DNA of 64,000 nucleotides. Origin: Triticum aestivum. Its lineage: Eukaryota; Streptophyta; Magnoliopsida; Poales; Poaceae. Location: positions 474,831,037 to 474,895,036 of the forward strand of contig NC_057800.1 of assembly GCF_018294505.1 (NCBI RefSeq). Reading direction: 5' to 3'. The position numbers and the translations under genes are program-made. Positions 30,371-41,618 of the stretch are shown here, piece after piece. The first letter of the stretch is position 1, and each line of letters begins with the position of its first letter. Below the pieces are notes generated by a model. That model was given only the letters and a program-made list of their open reading frames with translations, did not search any database and was not told where the DNA came from.

Positions 30371-31835
30371 TTCCCCTTAATCTCGACTATTGTCTGCTAT
30401 CTCTCTTCAATGATTTTGAAATCCCCAGAGCCATCATCTCCTCCCACCAGGGCTCTGTTCAAAGCCTCTGCATCCCGTCATGCTACCTGAGCAAGCATAC
30501 CATGCCCTGCACGGTGGACGCCTAGCTGGAATCCACTGAATTCACAGAACTATAGCTGCTTGAGTTCTACTATTCCCCTGGAAATCACATACCACATAAC
30601 GAACACCATGAACTTGTGCCCTCAGCACCGATGTCCATCTTGGGGTTTTCGTCCTCTCTCCACACCGCCACCTTTGCGCAGTGCTTCCTACCAGACAATC
30701 TGGTACTAAACCTTCGACTGCCATTTCTCAAGAAACTTTCACTTGTGCGGGTTCGTATATCGGAGGCCTCATTGCACATCATCATCCACTCCAGTTGCCC
30801 TGCGCTGGAGTGCTTGGTGCTTGTTTTCACAGTTAGAATCGGTTGTCTCCAAATAAAGTCGCCTAACCTTGTAAGAATTGGAATTTCTTTTGACGGAAGG
30901 CAGCTCATCATCCAAGATGCCCCTTCACTTCAAAGGTTGATCCTTGATTCTAGTTATTCACCGTTGCAAATAACCGTCCTCTCTGTGCCTAAACTGGAGA
31001 CCTTGGGTGTAATACATGATCTCTGTGCTCATTTCAATATGGTGTTTGGCTCCACAGTTCTTCAGGTACTTTATATTATCATCTACACATGTAACCATAA
31101 GCTGCATTTTAAATTTCTGTGCATAATTTATATATCATCTTGGAGTACACATTTTGTACTAATATTATGTTCTATGCTCAATGAAGAGTTTCTCCATGGA
31201 TGGCCTATCAATGGTGCTGGATTCTGTTAAGATCTTATATATCCAAATGAATAGTTTTGATCTGAACAAGATTACTGGCTTGCTGCAATGCTTTCCATGT
31301 CTGGAGAAGTTGTATATAAAGGTGATAATTTCACGCACATTGGAAGCCCGCATATAGTGTACTAGAATTAACCGTTCAGCTGTTGCTCTTTCGACACTCT
31401 TCTTTTAGACCTTAACTATTTTCAATCTTCATGTCTATTTAGGTAACAGGACGGGGTAAGAAAGTTATAACCAATCGGTGGATTCGTAAGCATCGGGATT
31501 TTCTCACTTCTGGTGAGATTCGATTGAAGACAATAACGCTAGAATGATATGTAGCCAACCATGCAAACACAAGATTTGTCACATTCTTCCTGCAGAATGC
31601 GAGGTTACTATTGTCCATCAGGCTTAAGTTGATCAGCAACATGGTTTTGACGGATGGGTATGTCGAAGAGCCAAAAAAGGAGTTTCAGGTGGGCAAAAGA
31701 GCTTCTGAACGTGCCGGGCTTCTATTTACAACATATTGTGGTCATAATCCAGTAAATTTTATGACCCAGGATGTTCATTCTATGGACCTGACCGATCCAT
31801 TTGACTGTGACTGCCGAAAACAGTGCTGTAGTTAG
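30371..31835 (+). pseudogene. F-box gene, remainder (leucine-rich region), three in-frame stops
   Basis: Directly after the CGCCG duplication the frame continues from 16072 without a shift (VPLNLDYCLLSLFNDFEIP). Exon 1 runs to 31065 (CTTCAG|GTACTT), exon 2 is 31187-31321 and exon 3 is 31443-31835. Splice phases are all 0. The protein carries LRR-like stretches (LRLPFLKKLSLVRVRISEA, CPALECLVLVF, SVKILYIQMNSFDL) as in grass F-box/LRR proteins. Those proteins bind substrates for ubiquitination. TAG at 30523 and 30553 and TGA at 31545 break the frame. Each is explained by one C-to-T or G-to-A change. Exon and splice structure are otherwise preserved, so the gene was recently functional or died not long before or after the insertion. 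Confidence 0.8.
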
Positions 31836-32270
31836 ATGTTGTTGCCCTTTTTAATCTGGTTTTTTTGTAAACCTCATGAACAATTAACCCTCATGCTTTT
31901 GTACAGTTTGTAAGCTAGAGTTAGATGTTCCTGCCCTTTTCAACTCGGCTGTGACTGCCATATTTTCTTTGAAACAAGGCAAATGGCTTGCCATTCATTT
32001 ACTTTAGAGTGAAATATTGTAACAAATCCAAACCAAGGGAAATAACATCACTCTTGCCGGCTTCTTGAGCTCACTGTGCATTACAGAAGCCAAGTGATTA
32101 GCCCCCACCAGCACCCACAAACTTATTTCGAACTAGCACATCAAATGGGCTGTAAATTTTCATAGGAAAGGCTGCATGACCGTGACAGATTTGGATTCTG
32201 ACATTTGGGACCCGCGAGGAAATAGCCTATCCAAGGTGGTGTTGACTTACTAGCCAGTCAACAAACGATT
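31836..32270. other. 3' flank of the F-box gene, no further gene
   Basis: Two near copies of GTTAGATGTTGTTGCCCTTT / GTTAGATGTTCCTGCCCTTT (31832, 31920), each followed by an AACTCGG or AATCTGG word, suggest a small duplication in the 3' UTR. No coding signal. Confidence 0.45.
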
Positions 32271-32282
32271 CTACCTACTAGC

Positions 32283-35200
32283 CGTTGGATTAACATCCAA
32301 CATCTGTCGTGTATCTTCTATCTCTTGTCTTCTTCTTCCTCCAATCGCCCAAACCAAACCACCCCGTCGGCTCCGCCTGCTCCCGCCTCCCATGGCTGGC
32401 TGCGCCTCCGCCGCCCTACCGTACGTACCCTCCAATGTTGGCCAGTCCCTCCTTCTATTCCCCCACATGTCCTGTTATTCTCTGGCGACGTCAGCCCCAA
32501 CACGCACCCGCGCCCGAACCAGTCAACCCTCGTACTCCCCTCCGCCTGCGACTGGAGCGGCGCATTTTCAATGGCTCCTGTCCGTTCCGTCCAAGGCCTC
32601 GCCATCGTCCTCCGCCTTTCGGCCTTGGTTCGCTCGCCGTGCGCGGTGCGCCGCCCTCTTGCGTTGTCAACGTCGTCAACAACCGAGAGGAACAAGGAGA
32701 TGATTGTAGGTGGAGAGGATGACAGTAGGGACCCACCAGCGTCATGGCAGTACGCAAGCAAGTGCCTCTATAGTACAAGCCCAAAAATATGGTTCCTCCT
32801 AATGGTTGGACATCTGGGGCTCACGCCATTGTCAATCTAGTCAATAAACGAGAGAATTACACTACGAGCGGCTGACACCAGGGACCCAGCAAGTCGCCCT
32901 GGTGCTCTCGGCGCGGCGTGGTCAACGTGGTCAATGAACGACATCCATCGGAACTAGATTGTACGTGGAGAGGCTGACAGCTGGGTCCACGACCGCACGC
33001 AAGGAAATGCCTCCTTATTACGCGCAAAATAATGATTCCTCCACCTGACAGCTAGGACCCATAGGAAGGGACTCTGTATTTCGCGAAAAAACGTTCCCCC
33101 CACTAACAGGTCGGACCCACCAGCTATATCTTCCACGCAAGGAAGTGCCTCCTTATTACACCAAAAAAATGAATACCCCCTGCTAGCTTGGACCCACCAT
33201 ATTGTTGGGTTGACTTGTGGGCCTACTAAGTTGACAGGGACAGAGAGCTTTGTCAACTTAGTCAATACTCCAGTGACCGTATGATGTCCATCCAACGGCC
33301 ATAGTGCTTCTTCAACCTCTGGTCTTCTTGCTTCAGCTGCCCAAAGCAGCGCCGGTCGTGCCGCCTGCTCCTGCCTCCCGTGGCCGGCTGTGCTACCGCG
33401 GAGGCCTCACCGCCCCCATACTACTCCCACCACTGTCCAGGCCATCCCTCCACTCACCCACACCACCTGTTATTCTGCGGCGACGGCAGCCTCACACCGC
33501 AGCCGAACCAGCGAACGCTCGTACTCCTCTACGCGTGGGCATCCACTGCCGCGTCTTGCACGGCTCCGTGTTGTCCCCTTCCTAGGCCTCGCTGTCATCC
33601 ACCGCCGTGGTGCTCTCGGCGCGGCGTGGTCAATGTGGTCAACGACCGACTTCCATCGGAAGAGTACTGTACGTGGAGAGGCTGACAGCTGGGTCCACGG
33701 CAGCCGCAAGGAAGTGCCTCCTTATTACGCGGAAAATAATTATTCCTCCACCTGACAGCGGGGACCCACCGGACAGGCCACCAGTATTTTGCGAAAAAAA
33801 TAGTTTCCCCCCTGACTGTTGGGACCCACCGGACGGGCCACCGTATTTCACGAAAAAAACGTTCCCCCCGCTGTCAGCTCGGACCCACCGGAAGTGCCTC
33901 CTTATTACGCACAAAAATGAATACTCCCCCGGCTAGCTGGGACCCACCTTGCTGGGAGGCTGACTTGTGGGCTACTAAGTTGACGGGGACGAAGGGCTTG
34001 GCAACTTAGTCAATATGAACGATTCTAGCTCCAGTGACCGTATGATGTCCATCCAACAGCCGTAGTGCTTCTTCAACCTCTTGTCTTCTTGCTCCAGTCG
34101 CCCAAAGTAGCGCCGGTCATGCTGCATGCTCCTGCCTCCCGTGGCCGGCTGTGCTGCCGCAGAGGCCTCGCCGCCCCCTACTATTCCCACCGCTGGCTAG
34201 GCCCTGCGGCGATGGCAGCCTCACACCACAGCCGAACCAGTGAACCCTATTAGTCCTCTCCACGCGGGCTTCCACTGCCGCATCGTCCCCTTCCTAGGCC
34301 TCACCGTCGTCCACCGCCATGGTGCTCTCCGCGTGGCATGGTCAACGTGGTCAAGGAACGACTTCCATCGGAAGAGTACTGTACGTGGAGAGGCTGACAG
34401 CTGGGTCCACGGCCACAACCCAGTTTTTTTGTGATTTGCCAAGTAAGTCACTTTGTCAGGCCTGTTGGGCTGTAATTCTTTCAAGACGGGGAGAGCTTTC
34501 ATTCGGCTGGCCGAGAAAATGGCCCATCAGTAATGAGAAATGGGTTGTACATTTTTAAAACACATCAAACCGGCAATTAGTTTCAAATATATTTTTTTCA
34601 TTTCAAGATTTTAAATTACATTAATTTTTATGCGTGGAGAATTTGTTGGATTTTATATTGATATACATTTATTTTTAAAATTAGTTTAAATGTGAGTCGA
34701 AATTTCGGGATTAAAAACAGTTCGGACCGCACCGAAATATGCAAAATTTCGTATAATTTTTTAACAGTTGCCACAATATGGGCTGTAATGCTAACAAAAA
34801 TAATATGGGCTCCAAAAAAAACCTTAAGAATTAGCAAATGGGCTGTAAATTATTAGAAATAATGGCAGATGGGTTGTATGTTGTTTTCCATAGATTTGAG
34901 GCTTTCCTAAAAAAAGGTTGACGCACAAGCACTGACTGTTGGATGTCCATCCAAAGGCCATCGTGCTTCTTCAATCTCTGCTCTTCCCGCTCCAGCCGCT
35001 CAAACAAGCGCCGGCCGGACTTCTTGCTCCCTCCTCCTCACAGCTGGCTGTGCTGCCGCGCAGGTCTCACTGCCCGACCATAGTCCCATTGCTGGCCTAG
35101 CCATCCCACAACTCACCCACACCTGCTGTTATTCTCGGGTGACGGCAGATGAACCAGTAAACCCTCGTACAGTCATACTCCCCTCCGCGTGGGAAACAAC

Positions 35201-36235
35201 TGCCGAGTCTTCCCTGCCTCCATGTCGTCCCCTTCCTAGGCCTCGCCGTCGTCCACCGCCCTGGTGCTCGGCGCGGCCTGGTCAACGTGGTCAACGACCG
35301 ACATGTATCTGAAGTGGACTTTACGTGGAGAGGCCGACAGCTGGTTCCACGGCCGCACGCAAGGAAATGCCTCCTAATTACGCGCAAAATAATGATTCCT
35401 CCACCTGACATTAGGGACCCACCGAAAGGGCCTCTAAATTTCGTGAAAAAACATTACCGCCGCTGACAGCTCGGACCCACCAGCTATATCTTCGCACGCA
35501 AGGAAGTGCCTCCTTATTACCCACAAAAAAATGAATACTCCCCCTGTTAGCTGGGACCCAGTATAGTGGCAGGCTGACTTGTGGGCCTACTAAGTTGACG
35601 GGGACGGAATGCTTTGTCAACTTAGTCAATATGCATGATTCTAGCTCCAGTGACCGTACGATGTCCATCCAACGGTCGTACTGCTTCTTCAACCTCTAGT
35701 TTTCTTGCTCCAACCGCCCAAACCAGTGCAGTTCGTGCCTCGTGCTCCCGCCTCCCATGGCCGGCTACGATGCGGCAGAGGCCTCACCGCCCCCTACTAC
35801 TCCCACCGCTGGCCAGGCCATCCCTCTACTCATCCACACCCCCTGTTATTCTGCGGCGACGGCAGCCTCACACCGCAGCGAACCAGTGAACCCTCGTACT
35901 CCTCTACGCGTGGGCATCCACTGCCGCATCTTCCCCGGCTTCGCGTTGTCCCCTTCCTAGGCCTCGCTGTCATCCACCGCCCTGGTGCTCTCGGCGCGGC
36001 GTGGTCAACATGGTCAAGGAACGACTTCCATCGGACGTGGACTGTACGTGGGGAGGCTGACAGCTGGGTCCACGGCCGCAGCAAGGAAGTGTCTCCTTAT
36101 TACGTGCAAAATAATTATTCCTCCACCTAACAGCGGGACCCACCGGACGGGCCACCGTATTTCGCACCCTTACTGCTGGGACCCACCAGCTACATCTTCG
36201 CACGCAAGGAAGTGCCTGACAGTCGGGACCCACCT
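32283..36235. repeat. Tandem array of about five diverged units (0.7-1.0 kb), part of a DNA-transposon-like block
   Basis: Units can be aligned at the word ATGTCCATCCAA or its variant (about 32283, 33283, 34044, 34942, 35660). Each has in order a T/C-rich start (CTTCTTCAACCTCT), GCTCC(C/T)GCCTCCC, a GGTCAACGTGGTCAA word, CGTGGAGAGGCTGACAGCTG, several GGGACCCACC modules separated by GAAGTGCCTCCTTATTACGC, and GGGCCTACTAAGTTGACGGG. The third unit is truncated. ORFs in the array differ between units and are not conserved, so no gene is called. Confidence 0.7.
34430..34935. other. AT-rich insertion inside the tandem array
   Basis: About 500 bp of low GC replaces the second half of unit 3. It repeats the phrase (A/C)AAATGGG(C/T)TGTA (34525, 34828, 34866), also seen at 32145. 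No termini or target duplication were recognised. Confidence 0.45.
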
Positions 36236-36450
36236 GGTCAAAGCGTACGTAGCGTTGTCATTCTGGTCGCGAACGTGTACGTACATATATACTGGTCGAT
36301 GTAGAGGCGCGCACGTGTCATAGTAGAGGCGCGCACGTAGCATGTACACGTACGTACAGCGGCCAGGGCGCGAGAAAGAAAATACGGCCACGTATGTGTA
36401 CATACAGGCGGGGTCTCGAACGCCTACTCGCGCATATGTACGGCCAGGGC
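36236..36450. repeat. ACGT-rich segment with GTAGAGGCGCGCACGT duplicated
   Basis: GTAGAGGCGCGCACGTGTCA (36301) and GTAGAGGCGCGCACGTAGCA (36325) are adjacent copies. CGTACGTA, GTGTACGTAC and TGTACACGTACGTAC words surround them. There are many ACGT cores, but no linked gene. Confidence 0.5.
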
Positions 36451-36494
36451 TCGTGTACATGGCTGGGTCGGAACGGAGAAACAACGTCGTCGTC

Positions 36495-36600
36495 GTGTTC
36501 ATGGGGAGGCAACAGAATGCGTCGTGTTCATGGGGAGGCAACGGAATGCGTCGTGTTCATGGGGAGGCAACGGAATGCGTCGTGTTCATCAGGAGGGCTT
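36495..36600. repeat. 29-bp tandem repeat, three and a half units
   Basis: GTCGTGTTCATGGGGAGGCA is repeated at about 36494, 36523 and 36552, each followed by ACGGAATGC or ACAGAATGC. The fourth copy diverges after GTCGTGTTCATC. Confidence 0.85.
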
Positions 36601-36664
36601 GGACGGAACAGGCGATGGAAACGAGGCCTGGTGTACCACAGAACGGAGGAACGGCCTTGTGTTC

Positions 36665-36885
36665 GACCAGCCACGATCGAAACGGGATCCTGTTGATCGG
36701 GAGGGGTCTGGCGTACTGCAAAACGGAGGAAACGGACCTCCTACGGTCGAAACGGGGGTCCTGTTGATCGGGAGGGGTGTGGCGTACCACAAAACGGACG
36801 AAACGGACTTGTGTTGGAGCGCTACGGTCGAAACGGGGGTCCTGTTCATCGGGAGGGGTGTGGCGTACCGCAAAACAGGACTCCA
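36665..36885. repeat. Tandem repeat of about 70-80 bp, three units
   Basis: Each unit contains TCGAAACGGG, GTCCTGTT(G/C)ATCGGGAGG and TGGCGTAC(C/T)(A/G)CAAAAC. Unit starts near 36677, 36747 and 36828. Confidence 0.75.
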
Positions 36886-37320
36886 TGGGATACTGTTCAT
36901 CTCCACCGTCGACCCCCTCCAGCCTCCATGAGCTACTGTTCATCCACCGTCGACCTCCTCCAGCCTCCACCTGCGACTGTTCATCCATGGGCTCCTGTTC
37001 ATCCAGCCTCCACCGCGTGCTACTCCACAGGCTACTGTTCAACCAGCCCTCTCCACAGGCTCCTGTTCAACCACCCCTCCACGGGCTACTGTTCATCCTA
37101 CCCTCCACTGTCTACTGTTCATCCTGCCCTCCACGGGGTGGTCCTGTTCATCCAGCCCTCCACGTGGTCCTGTTCATCCAGGCCCAACCGGCCCGATTGA
37201 TCGGGGTCCTGTTCATCCAGAGGCAACACCACGGGGTCCTGTTCATCCACCCCCATCGGGAACGGTTCATCCAACCCCCCCCCCCCACAGTGCAACGCTC
37301 ACTGTTCATCCAGAGGTAGC
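36886..37320. repeat. CTGTTCATCC-type degenerate satellite, about 13 copies
   Basis: (A/C)CTGTTCATCC occurs every 20-40 bp, each time separated by a C-rich filler such as AGCCCTCCACGGGC. A 13-base C run sits near 37276. The region is a low-complexity part of the CACTA-like block. ORFs across it are Pro/Cys/Ser artefacts. Confidence 0.75.
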
Positions 37321-37559
37321 ATCGATTGGCTTCAGTTAGCAGCAGTAGCGAAGAATCGCTCGATCGGGTTCAGTTAACAGCCATCGATCGATCGCTCGGG
37401 TTCAGTAACGCGTAGCCTGCAGTGCAATCACTCGGGTGTAGTTATAGCCCAACGCCTCGCTCGGGTTCAGTTAGAGCCAACGCCTCGCACACACGCGCGT
37501 ACGTGTACGAGAGAAACGCGCATCGCTCGGCCCCCGACATCCCACAGTAACCGGGAACT

Positions 37560-37823
37560 CCCCGAAATTTTCCTCCCCCTCGCTTCTACCACGGTTTTTT
37601 CCGTCATGGACGGCCCAAAGAATGTCATGCAGCTGAGTCTCCGGCCCGCCCAGGACGAAAAGCCCATTTTCTGTCATGATTTTTTGTCATAGAAGTAGGA
37701 GCCCACCACATCTATGATGATACCGGGTTTTGTCACAATTATCGTCATAGAAGTGTAATATGTATGAGAGAAAAAAAATTTCGGTCGGCCCAAAATGTCA
37801 CAGATGTGTCTTTTTTTGTAGTG
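37560..37823 (-). mobile_element. CACTA-type transposon terminus
   Basis: Read on the minus strand from 37823: CACTACAAAAAAAGACACAT, the terminal inverted repeat style of Triticeae CACTA elements. Subterminal copies of CTATGACAA / TCTATGATGATA / TTGTCACAATTATCGTC words follow. The partner terminus on the left was not found. It would be expected between 31836 and 32283 if the array belongs to this element. The transposase is absent, so this is a non-autonomous or truncated copy. Confidence 0.65.
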
Positions 37824-37966
37824 CATGGCTTAGCGCGCCATCTTACCATGGAAGACTGGAAAAACTGATGTGCCGTCCCGTCCCATCAGTGGTGCATCCC
37901 GTCCGTGCTGGGTCGCACATCGACATGATGGTCAAACGAGTGCACTCGAATCATCCAGATGAGGTA

Positions 37967-38058
37967 CTCCCTTCTTTTCAAAAATGATCCATCCACTCAT
38001 CATCTACCTTGGTTGGTGAGATTTTTGAATTGAGCCCTGCAAACCGGAAAGGATGAAG
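37967..38058. mobile_element. Stowaway-like MITE (92 bp)
   Basis: TA on both sides (37965-37966, 38059-38060). Starts CTCCCTTCTTTTCAAAAATG and ends CAAACCGGAAAGGATGAAG, imperfectly inverted. The internal CATCTACCTTGGTTGGTGAG is the reverse complement of part of the fragment at 4525-4590, so this is a more complete copy of that family. Confidence 0.65.
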
Positions 38059-38083
38059 TACGTGTGTGATCCGCTATTTATTT

Positions 38084-38173
38084 GTGTAGGATCGAGTAGG
38101 TCGGATAGTGTACGTGTAGGATCGAGTAGGTCGGATAGTGTGCGTGTAGGATCGAGTAGGTCGGATAGTGTAC
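38084..38173. repeat. 30-bp tandem repeat, three units
   Basis: GTGTAGGATCGAGTAGGTCG continuing to GATAGTGT(A/G)C at 38084, 38114 and 38144. Only one base varies among units. Confidence 0.95.
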
Positions 38174-41100
38174 GTGTTGAATCGCATTAGCTGATGAACA
38201 TTCGCTGGGAGATAAGGCATTTGTGAACATTTTTCTGGCAGTTTCTTCAGATTCGCATGGCATTTTCTTCAGAATAGCTTGTCAGTTTCTTCAGAGGTAA
38301 GCATTTTATTCTGAAAATTGCCACCTTTGGATCTTGCGTCACAACTAAAACTGCAAGGAGCGTATTAGTAGGCTAGCTAGTGATCGATAAGTAACTTGTA
38401 AACACTGAGCGAACAGAAATAAGGAACTGGTAGTAACTTGTAAACACTGAGAACACAGAAATCAGGATCATGTTGTGCATAGTAGTAAGAGCCGATACGT
38501 TCGAAATGTTCACACGAGACTCACATGCTTGGCATTGTAATATGTTCACATTAGTAGCCCAAATTCACAGCCAACTAGTAACATGTTAATGCATCTTAAT
38601 GATTCACAGATCATATACAAATATGTAGCTCCAAAAGCAAAGATCTAGAAAAAATATCTGTTCTTCCTACTAACATGGGTGCTTCTTTGGGCTAATATTC
38701 AATACAGAGTGAAAGACAAATTTGTTTGTGAAGTCTACAATTCCTCTTGCAAATGTAAGTGGTTTCACTAACGGCTGGAACCATGAGAATGAACCACACA
38801 TGACGGAGGAACATCCACTGCAATATGATTTGGTCTTCTCTCGATCACACGGCGAGACTATTTTCGGAATACAAACTTTAACTCAGGCAAAATGATGCCC
38901 ATTGTATAATCAGACCAAAGCAATGAAGCACCTAGTGTTGCCCAATAAATAGTACAATGCTACTTTTCTGCAATCCATGAAGTGACTATCCAGTCTTTCT
39001 GTGTCTATTTTCAAATGGCACTGCATGCAGTGACTATACTATTCTTTTGTCCAGTTCCACCAAAATTGCGGTCACTTTGTTTGCCAAATTGCAATGAGCA
39101 GACATCTGTCTGCACAAATATCAACTAGCTAGTAAACATATACCCCACCTTCTATTTTCAGTTTAAACACACCTCTTCCGCTTAGCATCTGTCATGTTTT
39201 GCACTGGACAATTTGATACTGTCATGTTTTACCCTGGACAATTTCATCCTGAATTCATTTGCTAGTTCAGAGCACAAATACAATGCCTATTCTTCATCAG
39301 ACCAAGGACATCCATGTTCGCAGTGATGGAAGAGGTGAAATCGATACAACCAAAATTGAGCATCCAATCATTGAATCGTGTCCTGCACCTCCAATGTAGG
39401 TCCACCCTACCAATAAATTCACATGCAAACCACTAATATTACTATCTAATGACAGTACAAAAAGAGTAGCAAGATAGTAGCAAACTATGTACCTTCATAA
39501 TGAACAACTCATAGTGCCACCAATTGGATATAAAGGTTTGGAAGAAAACATGCTCCTAATGTTGAACCATTTGGACTTTTGTTGCAGTTCCACTAAAATC
39601 GAGCATCCCTGTTTGCATAGATATTGAAAGTATGATTACTATAAAAGTGGCACTAGTTGAAGCATATACTCACAAATATAAGCACTCCAATTTCTTAATG
39701 AGTAAAGGTATCAAGACTATTTCTAACCACCTGTTTGAAGGAATAAATAAGGTAACATCGGCTGATGTCAGCAAGGCATACATAGTTTTTTTTCTGAAAA
39801 AGTGAACCATTCCTGACCTTTCCTCTTCTTTTAAGCATATTTTGTGCAGTTCAACTAAAATAAAATGCCATCACCGCCTTGACAATTCAGTGACACTGTA
39901 CAAAAAGAAATGACTTAACATTACATCATGATGTCAGGTATGTAATCGACAAGCATTGGAGACAAATATACAGACCTCCTCCGATAACATAATGAACATT
40001 AATTTTAACAAAGGTGTGACTAGCTTTACCAGGATAATTTGAGTGAACTCTGCACCCTCTGTTCCTTAATATAAGACATTTTCGTAGTTCAATTTAAAGT
40101 ACCCAAACGTCTAGTATTTAGAAAAACAGGTAGTAGTTTTCTTGAGCACATATCTGGGAAAGCTTTCCACACTTTTTATATGTCCATACGTTAATGCAAC
40201 ACCATTTGAATAATACAAATATACACTAATCCAGTGGCTAGTGCAACAGTAGAGTAGTTTTTTTATTATGGGGTACAGTACAATGGTTTTATTGAACAGA
40301 TTTCCATAAGCTAGCACTGGAAGATTTCTATAAGCATTAATAATACAAAATGTAAAGGTAACAAGTTTCAGCATTGGTATACTAGCTGTGCAATAACATT
40401 AAACCAAATACAAAAGTCTGAAGGTAACTAGCATTATGAACTAATGACAGTATAAAAAATGCAAACCATGTACCTTCAAGGTAAATGTCATTTCAAACTC
40501 GAGGGGACTTGAAAAATTGCTATCCCAATCTTGATAATCAATCAAACATAAAAACTTGATCGAACGGATCAAGAGAACTACCGGAGGATCGGAGGAGGTG
40601 CCCACTCTTGACCTTTCCTCTTCTCTTCGTAATTTTTTGTGCAGTTTAACCAAAATAAAATGACATCAGTGCCTTGGCATTTTGATGACATTGTACAAAA
40701 AAAATTGACTTATCTCATGAAAGTGAGGTATGTAATCTATAAGCATTAACAGTGCAAAAATCTGAAGGTAGTAACAAGTTTTATCATTGGTATACTGGCT
40801 GTCCAACAACATTAGAATGCCTTAGCTGAAAAATATTTAATACATCCACAATCAACAGCTAACCCTGAAATAATCGAGTGACATTAAATGGCATTGATTA
40901 AATTTATTGGTGGCATTAGACTGAGTGCGGAATTAGTTAAATGTGGCATCACTTTAGCAGTAGCATTGCTTGAATTTACCGCTGGCGTTATACTAACAGC
41001 AAAAAAAGTGGCAATAAGAGCATGGGATGCCCATTTGGACAGTGGGCGCACCAGTACGATGTACCTCCACGGACGCATAGAGTGGTGCCCAGAGCAAAAA

Positions 41101-41535
41101 ATATCCAGGCAACATATGTGGATTACGTCCCATTTTTGTGCTCTTTAGCAACCTTTTTTCTATGTGAGGACAACAAACCGATCGACCTGGTCATTCTCTA
41201 TTGCGTTGTCATGCCTTTCTACCCTTTTCACCCTTTTTCAACCAAGAGACACGAGACTCGTTCCTTAACTACTGATTTCCCCTTTTCAACCTAGAAGCGG
41301 GTTCGATGCCTAGTCTCTTGGATAGTACTTTCGCCCTTCCTTTCCTTATTCAACCCAGACATGGATTAGTCTGCATGAAGTAGGGTTTCCTTTAATAGTG
41401 CAATTTAAGGTTTTATTTTGCATGACCAGCAGAGCAGAGGATAGCAAATTGGGAAGATGGTGGAGTGGAAAAAGATCCACATGCAGCGACATGGCAGACG
41501 GGGCAATATAACAAGGGTATGGTAAGGTAGCATAC
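38174..41535. other. AT-rich low-copy region with internal duplications, no gene resolved
   Basis: The segment 39815-39965 (CTGACCTTTCCTCTTCTTTT to GGTATGTAATCGACAAGCAT) is repeated at about 40605-40750. AAGGTAACAAGTTTCAGCAT (40354) matches AGTAACAAGTTTTATCATTG (40769). Variants of AGTTCCACCAAAATTG recur at 39052, 39588, 39850 and 40642. A degenerate Stowaway-like end (CTCTGTTCCTTAATATAAGA) is at 40059. If the candidate exon at 41536-41618 is real, much of this could be its introns. Confidence 0.4.
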
Positions 41536-41618
41536 CTGAGGGTCGGCGGGAAGTGGCTTCTCTCATGGTCGTCGTCCTCCGCACACACTACGGCAATGAG
41601 CTTGGGGACGGAGACCAT
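41536..41618 (-). CDS. Possible first coding exon of a minus-strand gene
   Basis: ATG at 41618 (context GGGATGGTC) reads MVSVPKLIAVVCAEDDDHER and then SHFPPTL before CTCAG|GTATGC, a good donor. About 220 bp upstream on the minus strand lies GATATATAGG (41845-41836), a possible TATA box. Downstream exons were not identified in 38-41.5 kb. It would be divergent from the DUF295 gene starting at 42265. Confidence 0.3.

Noticed and set aside
32309..32840. Several ORFs over 100 aa on both strands
   Set aside because: They fall in the first unit of the 0.7-kb array and are not kept in the other units.
32855..32875. CACTACGAGCGG as a possible left CACTA terminus
   Set aside because: Only the first six bases agree with the right terminus, and no target duplication or subterminal repeats follow.
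36342..37320. ORFs of 120-180 aa
   Set aside because: Translations of the 29-bp, 75-bp and CTGTTCATCC repeats; low-complexity artefacts.
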